DNA of 51,981 nucleotides, taken from the NCBI RefSeq assembly GCF_003284925.1, contig NZ_QMEX01000016.1, forward strand, positions 1-51,981, written 5' to 3'. The stretch is from Mycolicibacter senuensis (GTDB lineage Bacteria; Actinomycetota; Actinomycetes; Mycobacteriales; Mycobacteriaceae). This document shows positions 41,462 through 51,861 of the stretch, in pieces (position 1 is the first letter of the stretch; every line of letters starts with the position of its first letter). The notes beneath the pieces were generated by a model, which worked only from the letters and a program-made list of their open reading frames with translations, searched no databases and was not told the origin of the DNA. The position numbers and the translations under genes were made by a program.

Positions 41462-41968
41462 TCAGAAATCCCCGGCGTTGCGCCGCAGCGTCTCGATCGC
41501 CGACGACAGCATCCGCGACTCCTGCCCCGACATCCCGATGTCGGAGAACACCTCGCTGTTGAGGCTGGCCGTCGCGTCGGCCACCGTCGAGCGGCCCGCG
41601 TCGGTGATCGACACCAGCGTGGTGCGGCCGTCGGTGGGGTGCGGCAGCCGCTCCACCAAGCCGGCGGCCTCCAATCGCCGGATCGCGTGCGTGACGCTGG
41701 TGACGTGGACCTGCAGCCGGTCGGAGGCCTTGGTGATCGGCAGTGCCCCGGACCGGCTGAACGCCAGCAGCCGCAGCAGCTCGAATCGGGAGAAACTCAG
41801 GTCGTAGGGCCGCAGCGTCGCCTCCACCCGCGCCAGCAGAATCTGATGCGCCCGCATCACCGACGTCACCGCCACCATCCCGTCGGCGACCTCGCCCCAG
41901 CCGGCCCGCTCCCAATTGGCGCGGGCCAGCGCGATCGGGTCGGCATCATCGGGAGGGTGGAAGTCCAC
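41462..41968 (-). CDS. MarR-family transcriptional regulator
   Basis: 168 aa. Winged helix: L-S-F-S-R-F-E-L-L-R-L-L-A near 59, recognition helix V-H-V-T-S-V-T-H-A-I-R-R-L-E near 85-98, wing D-G-R-T-T-L-V near 110. GTG 41968 chosen over GTG 41983, because GATAAG lies seven bases before it, as for a leaderless message. Convergent with the histidine kinase, upstream-adjacent to map. Ligand unknown. Confidence 0.87.
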   Translation of the reverse strand: MDFHPPDDADPIALARANWERAGWGEVADGMVAVTSVMRAHQILLARVEATLRPYDLSFSRFELLRLLAFSRSGALPITKASDRLQVHVTSVTHAIRRLEAAGLVERLPHPTDGRTTLVSITDAGRSTVADATASLNSEVFSDIGMSGQESRMLSSAIETLRRNAGDF

Positions 41969-42023
41969 GCCCGTTCTTATCACTTTTGGCTGCGACCGCG
42001 TGGGAACTGACGTGTTCGGACCG

Positions 42024-42812
42024 CTAGGCCACGGTCAGGATCCGCGGCCCGTCATCGGTGACCGCCACGGTGTGTTCCCAGTGCGCCGCGCGGGAACTGT
42101 CGGTGGTGACGACCGTCCACTCGTCGTCGAGCACCACGGTCTGGTCGGTGCCCAACGTCAGCATCGGCTCGATCGCCAGCACCGACCCGGCCACCAGCAG
42201 CGGTCCGCGGCCCGGCGCCCCTTCGTTGGGCAGGAACGGGTCCATGTGCATCTGGCGGCCGATGCCGTGCCCGCCGTAGCCGGCCACGATGCCGAACGAG
42301 CGGCGGAACTCAGCCGAGGCCGCGCGCGCCCCGGTCTCGATGGCATGGGAGACATCGCTGAGCCGGTTGCCGGGAACCATCGCGGCGATCCCGGCCCCCA
42401 GCGCCTTGCGGGTTGCCGCCGACAGGTCCTCGTCGGCCTGCGCCAGCTTCCCGACCCCGAAGGTGATCGCCGCATCGCCGTGCCAGCCGTCCAGAATCGC
42501 ACCGCAGTCGATGGAGACCAGGTCACCTGGCTCGAGCACCTCGGTCGACGACGGGATGCCGTGCACCACCCGATCGTTCACCGAACTGCAGATCGAGGCG
42601 GGAAAGCCGTGATAGCCCAGGAACGATGGCGTCGCACCCGCGTCCCGGATCACCGATTCGGCGATCTCGTCCAACTGCAGGGTCGAGGTACCCGCCACGG
42701 CGGCCTCACGCACCGCGGCCAGTGCCGCAGCCACGACGGCGCCTGCCGCGGCCATCGCGTCGAGCTCCCCCGGGCTGCGATGCGGCACCCGCCGCTTCGG
42801 CAGTCCGATCAC
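42024..42812 (-). CDS. mapA: Methionine aminopeptidase, type I
   Basis: 262 aa, GTG start at 42812 directly after the adk stop. Removes N-terminal Met from new proteins. All five metal ligands are visible: Asp in V-S-I-D-C-G, Asp in W-H-G-D-A-A, His in G-G-H-G-I-G, Glu in A-I-E-P-M-L, Glu in H-W-E-H-T-V. Near-identical to remembered M. tuberculosis MapA (Rv0734). Third gene of secY-adk-mapA. Confidence 0.96.
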   Translation of the reverse strand: MIGLPKRRVPHRSPGELDAMAAAGAVVAAALAAVREAAVAGTSTLQLDEIAESVIRDAGATPSFLGYHGFPASICSSVNDRVVHGIPSSTEVLEPGDLVSIDCGAILDGWHGDAAITFGVGKLAQADEDLSAATRKALGAGIAAMVPGNRLSDVSHAIETGARAASAEFRRSFGIVAGYGGHGIGRQMHMDPFLPNEGAPGRGPLLVAGSVLAIEPMLTLGTDQTVVLDDEWTVVTTDSSRAAHWEHTVAVTDDGPRILTVA

Positions 42813-43364
42813 TTAGCGTCCCAGCGCCTTCAGCAGCCGGCCGAAGACCTCGTCGACGGTGCCGAGCGCATCCACGACATGCAGCTCGTGCTCGTGCTGG
42901 TAGAAGTCCAGCAGCGGCGCGGTCTCCTCGCGGTAGACGATCATCCGGTTGTGGATGACCTCGGCGGTGTCGTCGGCGCGGCCCCGCTCCCGCAACCGGG
43001 CGAGCAACTCGTCCTCGCTGACCCGCAGCTCCAGCACCGCGTCCAGCTTGGTGTTGCGCTCCTCGAGCATGTCGTGCAGCGCCTGGGCCTGTTCCACCGA
43101 CCGGGGAAAGCCGTCGAGGATGAACCCCTTGGCGGCGTCTTCGGCGTCGATGCGGTCGGCGACCAGCGCGTTGGTCAGCTCGGAGGGCACCAGGTCACCG
43201 GCGTCCAGGTACGCCTTGGCCTTGCGGCCCAGTTCGGTGCCCTGGGCAATGTTGTTGCGGAACAGATCGCCGGTGGAGATCTGCGGGACACCCAGCTCTT
43301 CGGCCAGTTTGACGGCCTGCGTGCCCTTGCCCGCCCCGGGCGGTCCCAGCAGGATGACTCTCAC
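42813..43364 (-). CDS. adk: Adenylate kinase
   Basis: 183 aa, short form without a lid insertion, like M. tuberculosis Adk. P-loop G-P-P-G-A-G-K-G-T near 7-15; D-G-F-P-R near 84. GTG start at 43364 overlaps the secY stop (GTGA). Confidence 0.97.
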   Translation of the reverse strand: MRVILLGPPGAGKGTQAVKLAEELGVPQISTGDLFRNNIAQGTELGRKAKAYLDAGDLVPSELTNALVADRIDAEDAAKGFILDGFPRSVEQAQALHDMLEERNTKLDAVLELRVSEDELLARLRERGRADDTAEVIHNRMIVYREETAPLLDFYQHEHELHVVDALGTVDEVFGRLLKALGR

Positions 43365-44692
43365 TTGAGGAACCCTTCGTAGTTGCGCTGCATGAGCTGG
43401 CTCTCGATCTGCTTGACCGTGTCAAGGCCGACACCGATCATGATCAGCACCGCGGTTCCGCCGAACGGCAGGTTCTGCACCGTCCCGGAGTTGCCCATCT
43501 GCAGGAACAGGTTGGGCAGCACGGAGATCACACCCAGGTAGATCGAGCCCGGCAGCGTGATCCGGTTGAGCACGAAGCGCAGGTAGTCCGCGGTCGGGCG
43601 TCCCGGCCGGATCCCCGGAATGAACCCGCCGAACTTCTTCATCTCATCGGCGCGCTCGTCGGGGTTGAACGTGATCGACACGTAGAAGTACGTGAAGAAG
43701 ATGATCAGGCCGAAGTACACGCCGATGTAGACCAGGTTGGACGGATCCGACAGGTAGGTGCTGACGGCCTTGTCCCACCAGCTGTTGCCGACACCGCCAC
43801 TGCCGCTGCGGACCAGCTGGGTGACCAGCTGAGGGATATAGATCAGCGACGAGGCGAAGATGACCGGGATGACGCCGGCCTGGTTGACCTTGAGCGGCAG
43901 GTACGTCGAGGTGCCGCCGTACATGCGCCGGCCGACCATGCGCTTGGCGTACTGCACCGGGATGCGGCGCTGCCCCTGCTCGACGAAGACCACACCGACG
44001 ACGATGACCAGCGCGGCCAGGCAGACCATGGTGAAGACCAGGCCGCCGCGGGAGTCCAGGATGGTCTTGCCCTCGATCGGGATACGAGCGGCGATACCGA
44101 CGAAGATCAGCAGCGACATGCCGTTGCCGATGCCGCGCTCGGTGATCAGCTCACCGAGCCACATCACCAGCACCGCGCCGGCGGTCATCACCATCACGAT
44201 GACGACCAGGGTGAAGATGCTGTGGTCGGCGATGATGTCGTGGCGCAGGCTGCAGCTCTGCAGCAGCCCGCCATTGGCGGCCAGCGCCACGATGGACGTC
44301 GCCTGCAGCACGGCCAGTGCGACCGTCAGATAGCGGGTGTACTGCGTCATCTTGTTCTGGCCGGACTGGCCCTCTTTGCGCAGCTCCTCGAAGCGCGGGA
44401 TGACCACCGTCAACAGCTGCACGATGATGCTGGCGGTGATGTAGGGCATCACGCCGATGGCGAACACCGTCAGTTGCAGCAGCGCGCCGCCGGAGAACAG
44501 GTTGATCAGCGAGTAGACCTGCGCCGCGTCGCCGCCGCTGACCTCCTTGATGCACTGCTGCACGTTCTGGTAGTCGACGCCGGGCGACGGGATGGCCGCT
44601 CCGAGCCGGTAGATGATGATGATGCCCAGCGCGAACAGGATCTTGCGCCGTAGGTCGACCGTCCGCAGTGATGAGATGAAAGCCGAGAACAC
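43361..44692 (-). CDS. secY: Preprotein translocase subunit SecY
   Basis: 443 aa, ten membrane helices. GTG 44692 chosen, with AGGAGG nine bases before; M. tuberculosis SecY is 441 aa. Family motifs: I-P-S-P-G-V near the plug region and E-R-G-I-G-N-G-M-S near 170, A-S-S-L-I-Y-I-P near 272. First gene of the secY-adk-mapA operon. Confidence 0.97.
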   Translation of the reverse strand: MFSAFISSLRTVDLRRKILFALGIIIIYRLGAAIPSPGVDYQNVQQCIKEVSGGDAAQVYSLINLFSGGALLQLTVFAIGVMPYITASIIVQLLTVVIPRFEELRKEGQSGQNKMTQYTRYLTVALAVLQATSIVALAANGGLLQSCSLRHDIIADHSIFTLVVIVMVMTAGAVLVMWLGELITERGIGNGMSLLIFVGIAARIPIEGKTILDSRGGLVFTMVCLAALVIVVGVVFVEQGQRRIPVQYAKRMVGRRMYGGTSTYLPLKVNQAGVIPVIFASSLIYIPQLVTQLVRSGSGGVGNSWWDKAVSTYLSDPSNLVYIGVYFGLIIFFTYFYVSITFNPDERADEMKKFGGFIPGIRPGRPTADYLRFVLNRITLPGSIYLGVISVLPNLFLQMGNSGTVQNLPFGGTAVLIMIGVGLDTVKQIESQLMQRNYEGFLK

Positions 44693-45002
44693 TCTTCTCC
44701 TCCTGCGCAGCCGAGGTCCGGTCGCGGCGTGCCATTGGGCTGGTTTCTTCCGGCCCGTGTTAGTCCTGGGGTGGTCCTGCGCTTTCGCGTCGACGCGCCG
44801 ACCGGTCATGATGCGGCCACACGTGTCTTCAGGCGCGTCAGCAGTCTACGAGACTAACAGCTCAGCGCCGCGGGCCGGGCAGCCGCAGGGACACCCGCCT
44901 GCCAGCGGAAGACCAGCGAACCGGCGTACAGTCATCGATAGCTCATTAAATACGCTAACTAACTATCGGGTCGTGTTCCCGGCCCAGATTAGGAGTCTTG
45001 CG
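44693..45002. promoter_or_regulatory. secY / methyltransferase divergent promoter region
   Basis: 310 bases. AGTCT-ACG-AGACT (44843-44855) overlaps a possible minus-strand -10 (TAGACT) for secY. A longer palindrome at 44936-44968 lies before the methyltransferase. No gene seen. Confidence 0.45.
44936..44968. promoter_or_regulatory. 33-bp AT-rich palindrome, probable operator
   Basis: CGATAG (44936-44941) and CTATCG (44963-44968) flank an inner ATTA/TAA symmetry; 10 of 16 pairs match. It is centred about 50 bases before the first methyltransferase ATG, in an unusually AT-rich island. TetR- or GntR-type site by shape; regulator unknown. Confidence 0.5.
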
Positions 45003-45959
45003 ATGGCACGAACCGGCCGATTTCCTGGAGACACCTGGGACCTGGCCTCCAGCGTGGGCGCCACCGCGACCATGGTAGCGGTGGGCCGCGCGGTGGCCAG
45101 CCGCGGAAACGGCATCGACCGGCCGCTGATCAGCGATCCCTACGCCGAGCCGCTGGTTCGCGCGGTGGGCGTGGACTTGTTCAGCAAGCTCGCCAGCGGC
45201 GAGCTCAGCCCGGCCGACTTCGACGACGGCGAGGCCGAAGACGGGGCGACGATGCTGTCCCGGATGTCGGACAACATGGCGGTGCGCACCCGGTTCTTCG
45301 ACGAGTTCTTTTTGCAGGCCGCGGCCGACGGTATCCGGCAGGCCGTCATCCTGGCGTCCGGGCTCGACGCCCGCGCCTACCGGCTCGACTGGCCGGCCGG
45401 CACCACCGTCTTCGAGATCGACCAGCCCGACGTGATCGAGTTCAAGACCCGGGTGCTGGCCGCCCAGGGCGCCGAGCCGGCCGCCGATCGCCGGCCGGTC
45501 GCCGTCGACCTGCGTGACGACTGGCCCGCCGCGCTGCGGGCGGCGGGTTTCGACCCGTCCGCGGCGACCGCCTGGAGCGCCGAGGGCCTGCTGGCCTACC
45601 TGCCCGCCGACGCCCAGGACCGGCTGCTGGACACCGTCACCGCACTGTCGGCGCCGGGCAGCCGGTTCGCCGTCGAATGCACCCCGCCGCTGGACCCGTC
45701 CGACGAGGACACCGCGCGCAAGCGGATGCGGGAGGCCGCGGAGCGGATGCGCAGCCGCGGCCTGGATCTGGACCTCACCGAGCTGGTCTACTTCGGTGAT
45801 CGCAATGCGGCCCCCGGCTACCTCGCCGAGCGCGGCTGGCGTCTCGACAGCCGCACCATCAACGAGCTGTTCGCCGCGCACGGACTCCCCCAGCTCGAGG
45901 AGGCCGACAGCTACGGCGGGCTGACCTACGTCACCGCGATCCTGGAAGGAGGACACTGA
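45003..45959 (+). CDS. Class-I SAM-dependent methyltransferase, mycobacterial TIGR00027/LCMT-like family (copy 1)
   Basis: 318 aa. Family N-terminus [16 protein letters not shown] near 11-26, then [21 protein letters not shown] near 91-101, SAM-binding [12 protein letters not shown] near 114-125, E-I-D-Q-P near 136, W-S-A-E-G-L-L near 183. Same family as M. tuberculosis Rv0731c/Rv0725c/Rv0726c around secY. Substrate unknown. AGGAG lies eight bases before ATG. Confidence 0.92.
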   Translation: MARTGRFPGDTWDLASSVGATATMVAVGRAVASRGNGIDRPLISDPYAEPLVRAVGVDLFSKLASGELSPADFDDGEAEDGATMLSRMSDNMAVRTRFFDEFFLQAAADGIRQAVILASGLDARAYRLDWPAGTTVFEIDQPDVIEFKTRVLAAQGAEPAADRRPVAVDLRDDWPAALRAAGFDPSAATAWSAEGLLAYLPADAQDRLLDTVTALSAPGSRFAVECTPPLDPSDEDTARKRMREAAERMRSRGLDLDLTELVYFGDRNAAPGYLAERGWRLDSRTINELFAAHGLPQLEEADSYGGLTYVTAILEGGH

Positions 45960-46885
45960 TGACACGCAGCGGCGGCGCACGATCACCTGGGGACAGCTGG
46001 GACCTGGCGTCCAGCGTGGGCACCACCGCCACCATGGTCGCGGTCGGCCGCGCGCTGGCCAGCCGGCAACCCGACGCGCTGATCGACGACCCGTTCGCCG
46101 CGCCGCTGGTGCGCGCGGTGGGGATCGAGTTCTTCAACCGGCTGCTCGATGGTGAGCTGGAACCGGCGGTCGCCGAGGACGCCCACGCCACCGCCGGGCC
46201 GATGACCGAGGTGATGGCGGTGCGCACCCGGTTCTTCGACGACTTCTTCCTGCAGGCCGCGGCCGCCGGCATCCGGCAAGTGGTCATCCTGGCCGCCGGA
46301 CTGGATTCGCGGGCCTATCGGCTGGGGTGGCCGGACGACAGCGTCGTCTACGAGATCGACCAGCCGGAGGTAATCGAGTTCAAGTCCCGAACCCTGGCCG
46401 AGCTCGGCGCCGAGCCGACCGCGGAGCGCCGGACAGTCGCCGTCGACCTGCGCGACGATTGGCCGGACGCGTTGCGCCGCAGCGGATTCGACGAGACAAA
46501 GCCGACCGCGTGGAGCGCCGAGGGCCTGCTCATCTATCTGCCCCCGGAGGCGCAGGATCGGCTGTTCGACAACATCACCGCGCTCAGCGCGCCCGGCAGC
46601 CGGCTGGCCACCGAATACCACCCCGACGGCGCGGCGGCGCTCACCGATTCGAATCAGTCGGTGGGCCGGCGCTTCGCCGACCAGGGCCTGGACCTGGACA
46701 TGGCCGACTTGGTCTTCGCCGGCGAGCGGCGACCCGCCGGCGACTACCTGGTCGAACATGGGTGGCAGGTCAACGGTCGCACCCGGACCGAAGTCTTCGC
46801 CGCCTATGGCCGCAGCTTCCCCGACGAAGCGGAAATCGTTGCGGGATTGCGCAATTCGGTGGCGATCGAGGCGATTCGCAGCTAG
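45959..46885 (+). CDS. Class-I SAM-dependent methyltransferase, mycobacterial TIGR00027/LCMT-like family (copy 2)
   Basis: 308 aa. Tandem paralog of copy 1, sharing all the motifs ([39 protein letters not shown]). ATG shares one base with the preceding stop (TGATG). Ends two bases before the convergent phosphatase gene. Confidence 0.92.
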   Translation: MTRSGGARSPGDSWDLASSVGTTATMVAVGRALASRQPDALIDDPFAAPLVRAVGIEFFNRLLDGELEPAVAEDAHATAGPMTEVMAVRTRFFDDFFLQAAAAGIRQVVILAAGLDSRAYRLGWPDDSVVYEIDQPEVIEFKSRTLAELGAEPTAERRTVAVDLRDDWPDALRRSGFDETKPTAWSAEGLLIYLPPEAQDRLFDNITALSAPGSRLATEYHPDGAAALTDSNQSVGRRFADQGLDLDMADLVFAGERRPAGDYLVEHGWQVNGRTRTEVFAAYGRSFPDEAEIVAGLRNSVAIEAIRS

Positions 46886-46887
46886 CG

Positions 46888-48327
46888 CTAGGCTACGTCG
46901 AAGTCCGGCAGCGCCAGGTCGGGCGCCGCGAAGCCGTGGTCGCCACCGAGCAGTCCCCACACGTCGCTGAAATCCGCGGAGCCGGCCGGCGGCAGCGGCG
47001 GGTCGGTCGGTGCGATAACGCCCGATCCGGTCAGGTAGGCGATACCCCGGGCCAGCGTGTCGGTGGTATCCACCACCAGGCCACCGGTGAATTGGACGAC
47101 CTGCTGGAGGAATTCGGCCAGTCCGCTGACCAAGAAGATGTCCTGGTCGACGATCGACTGTAGGAATTTGTCGATTTCGGTGACGACGAGGTTGAGCCCG
47201 TAGGGGATGGAGGTGACGATCGTCCGGATCCCCAACATGATGTCGTTGCCGATGTTCGGGTAGCCATACATCGCTATCGCGTCGGTGAGCGCCTGTTTGA
47301 GGTCCACGGGCGAGACGACGCCGTTGAGGACGGTCGGGTCAAACGCCATCGAGACACCGTCGAAATCCGAGCGCATCGGGACCCCGAACAGCGACAGGAT
47401 CGTGGGCGTGATGTCGGCGATGGAGTAGTTCAGATTCTGGCTGCCGTCGGTGGCGTGATCGCCGGCCTGATCGAAGATGACGAACTGCGTCGTCTCATTC
47501 GGCGACTGGAAGCCATGACCGAAGCCCAGCGACTGCTGGTGGCCGTGGTCGGTGGTGATGAGAATCGACCAGTCGTCGCCGGTGATCGCCTTGACCGCGG
47601 CTATCGCGTCCAGGATCTCCTTGATGTTGGCTCCGGTATTCACCACGGCCTGCGCATACTCGGCCGAACCGCCCCCGAAGCTGTGCCCGGCCTCGTCCAC
47701 TTGCACCTGGTAGGAGAACAGGAAGTTCGAGATGTCATCGGGGTTGTTCGCAGTGGCCATGATCTGGGCGATGGTCTGCGCGGTGACCTGCGCGTCGGTG
47801 GTGGCCCAGTCGTCCTGGAACGGGACGAAGATGTTGTGGTCCACCGGGTGGCCGCCCGCGCCGGCGATGCCGTTGATGTAGTCCCAGTCGGCGATCACCG
47901 AAGTGTTGACCTCCGGCTTGTAGTACTCGAGCATGTTGAACACCGTCGGCCACTTGTCGTACGGCTCGGGCCGGAACAGGTTGTTGACCACACCGTGCTT
48001 GTCGTCCCAGACCCCGGTGAGAATCGTCGACCACGACGGCCCGGAGATCGTGGTGTGGTTCACCTCGGTCGCCGCGCCGGTGATGCCCTGGTCCATCGCG
48101 ATCTTGAACCCGCTGTCGTCGTTGTAGGTGTACTCCAGGATCTTGGACAGGTTGGTGCCGTCCACCCCGATCAGCAGCACGTGCTCGGCGGCCAGCCACC
48201 AGTCCAGCGCTGCGGGGCCCACATGACCGATCGGCACGCCGACCGCGGCCCCCGTTCCGGCGACCACACTCGCGAGGGCGGTACCGCACACAAACTGCTT
48301 GATTGATGTCACGATCGATTCCCTCAT
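46888..48327 (-). CDS. Secreted alkaline-phosphatase-superfamily (type I phosphodiesterase-like) protein
   Basis: 479 aa from ATG 48327. N-terminal signal or anchor near 8-32. Phosphodiesterase core: V-L-L-I-G-V-D-G-T-N near 50-59 (metal Asp), nucleophile Thr/Ser in S-G-P-S-W-S-T-I-L-T-G near 95-105, D-E-A-G-H-S-F-G near 215, T-T-D-H-G-H-Q near 263, G-H-G-F near 275. About 110 extra C-terminal residues follow the enzyme domain; they are hydrophobic/amphipathic and end P-D-L-A-L-P-D-F-D-V-A. Substrate unknown. Confidence 0.87.
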   Translation of the reverse strand: MRESIVTSIKQFVCGTALASVVAGTGAAVGVPIGHVGPAALDWWLAAEHVLLIGVDGTNLSKILEYTYNDDSGFKIAMDQGITGAATEVNHTTISGPSWSTILTGVWDDKHGVVNNLFRPEPYDKWPTVFNMLEYYKPEVNTSVIADWDYINGIAGAGGHPVDHNIFVPFQDDWATTDAQVTAQTIAQIMATANNPDDISNFLFSYQVQVDEAGHSFGGGSAEYAQAVVNTGANIKEILDAIAAVKAITGDDWSILITTDHGHQQSLGFGHGFQSPNETTQFVIFDQAGDHATDGSQNLNYSIADITPTILSLFGVPMRSDFDGVSMAFDPTVLNGVVSPVDLKQALTDAIAMYGYPNIGNDIMLGIRTIVTSIPYGLNLVVTEIDKFLQSIVDQDIFLVSGLAEFLQQVVQFTGGLVVDTTDTLARGIAYLTGSGVIAPTDPPLPPAGSADFSDVWGLLGGDHGFAAPDLALPDFDVA

Positions 48328-48451
48328 CGAAGTTCCGCCCAATAGCGGCGACACTAGCAGGACACCCAGGGAAAACTCAGATTTCCTTACTATGGTGCTA
48401 ACTTTTTCTATATCGGCGGTGAAGAAAAGCCGGTCCGGTATAACTGCATCG

Positions 48452-49684
48452 ATGGTGCTCAAAGTCAAGGTGTCGCCCGATCTGATCGACGGGGACGTCG
48501 ACGAGGGCTACGGCAAGATCGCCGACGCGTTCCGCGCCAACTTCGCCGGCGGCCGCGAGGTGGGTGCCGCGGTCTCGGTATACCGCGACGGCGTCAAGGT
48601 GGTCGACCTGTGGGGCGGCTACCGCGACGGCGTCACCATGGCGTGCTGGCAGCGCGACACCATGGTCAACGTCTTCTCGACCACCAAGGGTGTCGCCGCC
48701 CTGGCCGTGGCATTGGCGGTCTCGCGTGGACTGTTCGGCTATGACGACAAGGTGGCCGACCACTGGCCGGAGTTCGCCCAGGCCGGCAAGGGCGAAATCA
48801 CCGTCCGCGAGCTGCTCGGTCATCAGGCCGGCTTGTGTGTGCTCAAGCCGGTGCCGTCCCTCGCCGACGTCGCCGACCCTCAGCGGCTGGCACCGATACT
48901 CGCCGCCCAGCGGCCGGTCTGGCCGCCCGGCACCCGGCACGGCTATCACGCGATCACACTGGGCTGGTATGAGTCCGAGCTGATCCGTCGCACCGACCCG
49001 GCCGGCCGCACCCTGGGCCGGTTCCTCGCCGACGAGATCGCCATGCCCCTCGGCTTGGACTTCTGTATCGGACTGCCGAAATCGGTGTCGCGCCAGCGCG
49101 TGGCGCTGTTGCACCACTGGAAGCGGGCGGAGGGGCTGCTGCACCTCAAGGCGATGCCGATGCGGCTGGTGGCCGCGTCGTTCAATCCGGTCGGCTTGCT
49201 GACCCGAGCGGGGTGCCTGCCGAGCAATGTCACCCCGTGGGACGGGGACTACAACCGTGACGACGTGCGTGCGATCGAGATCCCCTCGGCCAACGGAATC
49301 GGCACCGCATCGTCGATCGCATGCCTTTATGGTGCTGCGGCAACCGCACATCCGGCGCTGCCGCTGAGCGCACCGGTGCGCGATGCGCTCGCCGCGATGC
49401 CGGCGTCACCAAGCCGCGGTGAACGCGACAAAGTGCTGGGGGTCAAGGTCCGCTTCTCGCTGGGGCTGTCCAAACCGGGGTTCGGCGGCGTCTTCGGTTC
49501 CTCGGATGCCGCTTATGGCACACCGGGTCTGGGCGGGTCTTTCGGCTTCGCCGATCCCGATACCGGTATCGGTTTCTCCTACGTGATGAACCGCCTGGGA
49601 TTTCACCTCTACAGCGATCCGCGCGAGCTCGCGCTGCGCCGCGCGCTGTTCTGCGACGTGCTGGGTGCCAGACCGCAGACCTGA
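48452..49684 (+). CDS. Beta-lactamase-fold serine esterase (LipL/LipE-type)
   Basis: 410 aa. Class-C beta-lactamase/penicillin-binding fold: nucleophile in F-S-T-T-K-G near 74-79 (S-x-x-K), Tyr in Y-H-A-I-T-L-G near 169 (Y-x-x motif), closing G-G-S-F-G-F near 366. Such mycobacterial enzymes hydrolyse short esters. TATAAC at 48439-48444 stands seven bases before ATG and there is no Shine-Dalgarno, so a leaderless start is likely. Divergent from the phosphatase-like gene. Confidence 0.9.
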   Translation: MVLKVKVSPDLIDGDVDEGYGKIADAFRANFAGGREVGAAVSVYRDGVKVVDLWGGYRDGVTMACWQRDTMVNVFSTTKGVAALAVALAVSRGLFGYDDKVADHWPEFAQAGKGEITVRELLGHQAGLCVLKPVPSLADVADPQRLAPILAAQRPVWPPGTRHGYHAITLGWYESELIRRTDPAGRTLGRFLADEIAMPLGLDFCIGLPKSVSRQRVALLHHWKRAEGLLHLKAMPMRLVAASFNPVGLLTRAGCLPSNVTPWDGDYNRDDVRAIEIPSANGIGTASSIACLYGAAATAHPALPLSAPVRDALAAMPASPSRGERDKVLGVKVRFSLGLSKPGFGGVFGSSDAAYGTPGLGGSFGFADPDTGIGFSYVMNRLGFHLYSDPRELALRRALFCDVLGARPQT

Positions 49685-49695
49685 CCGCAGGGTGC

Positions 49696-50001
49696 CTACA
49701 TGTGCTCCGGGCAGTAGTGCGCGGTCGAGATGGCGGCGAACTCCCCCGCCTTCTGGATGGTGAAGCCGGGGTTGGTGGCCTGCACCGCGACGACGGTGTC
49801 CATCGGGGACAGCCCGGCGTCCATCAGTTGGCACACGGCGCGGCCGGCCGACACCGCGGCCTGGTCGTTTCCGGAGTGGCTGAGCCCGGCGCCGGTCAGG
49901 GTGGCGAGGAACTGCCCGTCGACACCGGTGGGTGCGGCGTGGGCAGGCGCCGCGAGGCCGACCATCGCGCTCAGACCCGCCAGCAGCAGTAACCGTTTCA
50001 T
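49696..50001 (-). CDS. DUF732 secreted small protein
   Basis: 101 aa from ATG 50001 (GGGGAG just before). Signal peptide M-K-R-L-L-L-L-A-G to A-P-A-H-A (about 1-22), then the DUF732 helical domain with two Cys (V-C-Q-L and H-Y-C-P), which would form a disulphide. Function unknown; family is typical of mycobacteria. Confidence 0.88.
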   Translation of the reverse strand: MKRLLLLAGLSAMVGLAAPAHAAPTGVDGQFLATLTGAGLSHSGNDQAAVSAGRAVCQLMDAGLSPMDTVVAVQATNPGFTIQKAGEFAAISTAHYCPEHM

Positions 50002-50088
50002 GCTCCCCAGCATGGGCGGCACTCGTTAAGCGCGCGTTACCGAGCTTTTACTGTCGCGGAAGCAAAATGTTGAATCTGTGTTACGCGC

Positions 50089-51861
50089 TCACCAGCGCGA
50101 TTCGCCCAGCCACAGCACCTGGGCGCCGTTGACCGACCGCCCCGCCTGCTCGACGATCCCGGTCAGCGACCGCACCAGCAGCGCCCCGACCGCCTCCGAC
50201 AGCGCCGCCGCCGGCTGCGACGACGGACGCGGCCGGACGAACTCCCACAGTGATGAGCCGGGATAGCGCACCGTGCGGACCTGCGCGTCGGGGTCGAGCC
50301 CGGCCAGCACCTTGGCGCGCCGCACCGCGGTGCGCAGTCCGCCCAGCTCGTCGACGAGGCCGCGTTCGGCGGCGTCGGCGCCGGTCCACACCCGCCCCCG
50401 GGCCACCGCGTCGACCGCCTCGGTGGACAGCTTGCGGCCTTCGGCGACCCGCGCCACGAAGTCGGTGTAGAACAGGTCGGCTTCGGTCTCGACTTGTCCC
50501 TGCTGTTCGGCGGTGAACGGGGCGTTGATCGACCAGGCGTCGGCGTTGGCACCGGTGCGCACGGTGTCGGTGCCGACTCCCAGGCGGTCCTTGAGCTCGC
50601 GGGCGACCAACTTGCCGGTCACCACGCCGATCGACCCGGTGATGGTGCCCGGGTTGGCCACGATGGCGTCGGCGCCCGCCGAGATGTAGTAGCCGCCGGA
50701 TGCGGCGACCGCGCCCATCGAGGCGACCAGCGGTTTGCCGGCGTCCCGGGCCTGCTGCACCGCGCGCCAGATGGTTTCCGAGCCGGTGACCGAACCGCCC
50801 GGGCTGTCCACCCGCAGCACGATCGCGGCGACGTCGTCGTCGGCGGCGGCCTCGCGCAGGGCGGCGGCGATCGTGTCGCCGCCGACACTGCGGTTGCCAA
50901 AGGGCGACAGCTGCGGTCCGCCGGAGCCGCTGACGATCGGCCCGGCCACCGTCACCACGGCGATCGCCGGCTTGGGTTTGCGTCCGGGCAGGCCCGGCCG
51001 GGCCCCCTCGGCGGTGGCGTTCGCGTAGCGCGACAGGTACAGCCGAGGCGGCGCGTCGTCATCGTCGGCACCTGAGATTCCTTCGGCGCCAACGAGTTCA
51101 GCGATGCGGTCGTAGGCCTCGTCGCGAAAACCGATCCGGTCGATCAGGCCCGCCCCGATCGCGTCGTCACGCAGCAACGGCGCCCGGTCGGCCAGCTCGT
51201 CGACGACGCCGCCGTCCAGATTCCGAGATTCGGCGACGGCCCGGCGCACCTGCGCGTGCAGGCTTTCCACCAGCGCGGTGTCGGCCTCGCGGTGCGCGTC
51301 GGTGTAGGAATCCTGGGTGAACAGGTTGGCCGCCGACTTGTATTCGCCGCGGGCGACGAACTGCGCTTCGATGCCGGCCTTGTCCAGGGCGGTGCGCAGG
51401 AACGTCGCATTGGTGGCGAAGCCGATCAGTCCGAGCGTCCCCGAGGGTTGCATCCACACCTCGCCGAACGCCGACGCCAGGTAGTAGGACAGGGTGCCCG
51501 GGTAGGTCTCCGCCCACGCCAGCGACGGCTTGACCGCGGTGAAGTCGGCGATCGCGGCCCGAAGCTCCTGGACCGGGCCGGCAGCCGCGGACGAAAGCTG
51601 CACCCGCGCGATCAGTCCGGCGACTCGCGGGTCTGCGGCCGCGCGGTGGATCGCACCCACCACGTCACGCAGCACCGGCGGCTGGCTTCCGGAACGGAGC
51701 AGCGCCAGCGGGTCGAAGCCGCCGGTCTCGTGCGGCAACGACTGCAGGTCGAGTTCGAGCACGACACCGTTGGGCACGCCGTGGTGCCGGGCGGTGTCGA
51801 TACGACGGGCCACGCCACGCAAGTCATCCAGGCCGGGCACCCCGGGCAGCAGGGAGAACAT
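50089..51861 (-). CDS. sppA: Signal peptide peptidase SppA (protease IV), long form
   Basis: 590 aa, two S49 peptidase halves. Catalytic Lys lies in the first half (G-E-Y-K-S-A-A-N-L-F), nucleophile Ser in the second (G-A-V-A-A-S-G-G-Y-Y). Substrate-binding strand V-D-S-P-G-G-S near 350. No obvious N-terminal membrane helix, as in several mycobacterial homologs. It cleaves leftover signal peptides at the membrane. Its position relative to secY and the methyltransferases follows M. tuberculosis Rv0724. Confidence 0.93.
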   Translation of the reverse strand: MFSLLPGVPGLDDLRGVARRIDTARHHGVPNGVVLELDLQSLPHETGGFDPLALLRSGSQPPVLRDVVGAIHRAAADPRVAGLIARVQLSSAAAGPVQELRAAIADFTAVKPSLAWAETYPGTLSYYLASAFGEVWMQPSGTLGLIGFATNATFLRTALDKAGIEAQFVARGEYKSAANLFTQDSYTDAHREADTALVESLHAQVRRAVAESRNLDGGVVDELADRAPLLRDDAIGAGLIDRIGFRDEAYDRIAELVGAEGISGADDDDAPPRLYLSRYANATAEGARPGLPGRKPKPAIAVVTVAGPIVSGSGGPQLSPFGNRSVGGDTIAAALREAAADDDVAAIVLRVDSPGGSVTGSETIWRAVQQARDAGKPLVASMGAVAASGGYYISAGADAIVANPGTITGSIGVVTGKLVARELKDRLGVGTDTVRTGANADAWSINAPFTAEQQGQVETEADLFYTDFVARVAEGRKLSTEAVDAVARGRVWTGADAAERGLVDELGGLRTAVRRAKVLAGLDPDAQVRTVRYPGSSLWEFVRPRPSSQPAAALSEAVGALLVRSLTGIVEQAGRSVNGAQVLWLGESRW

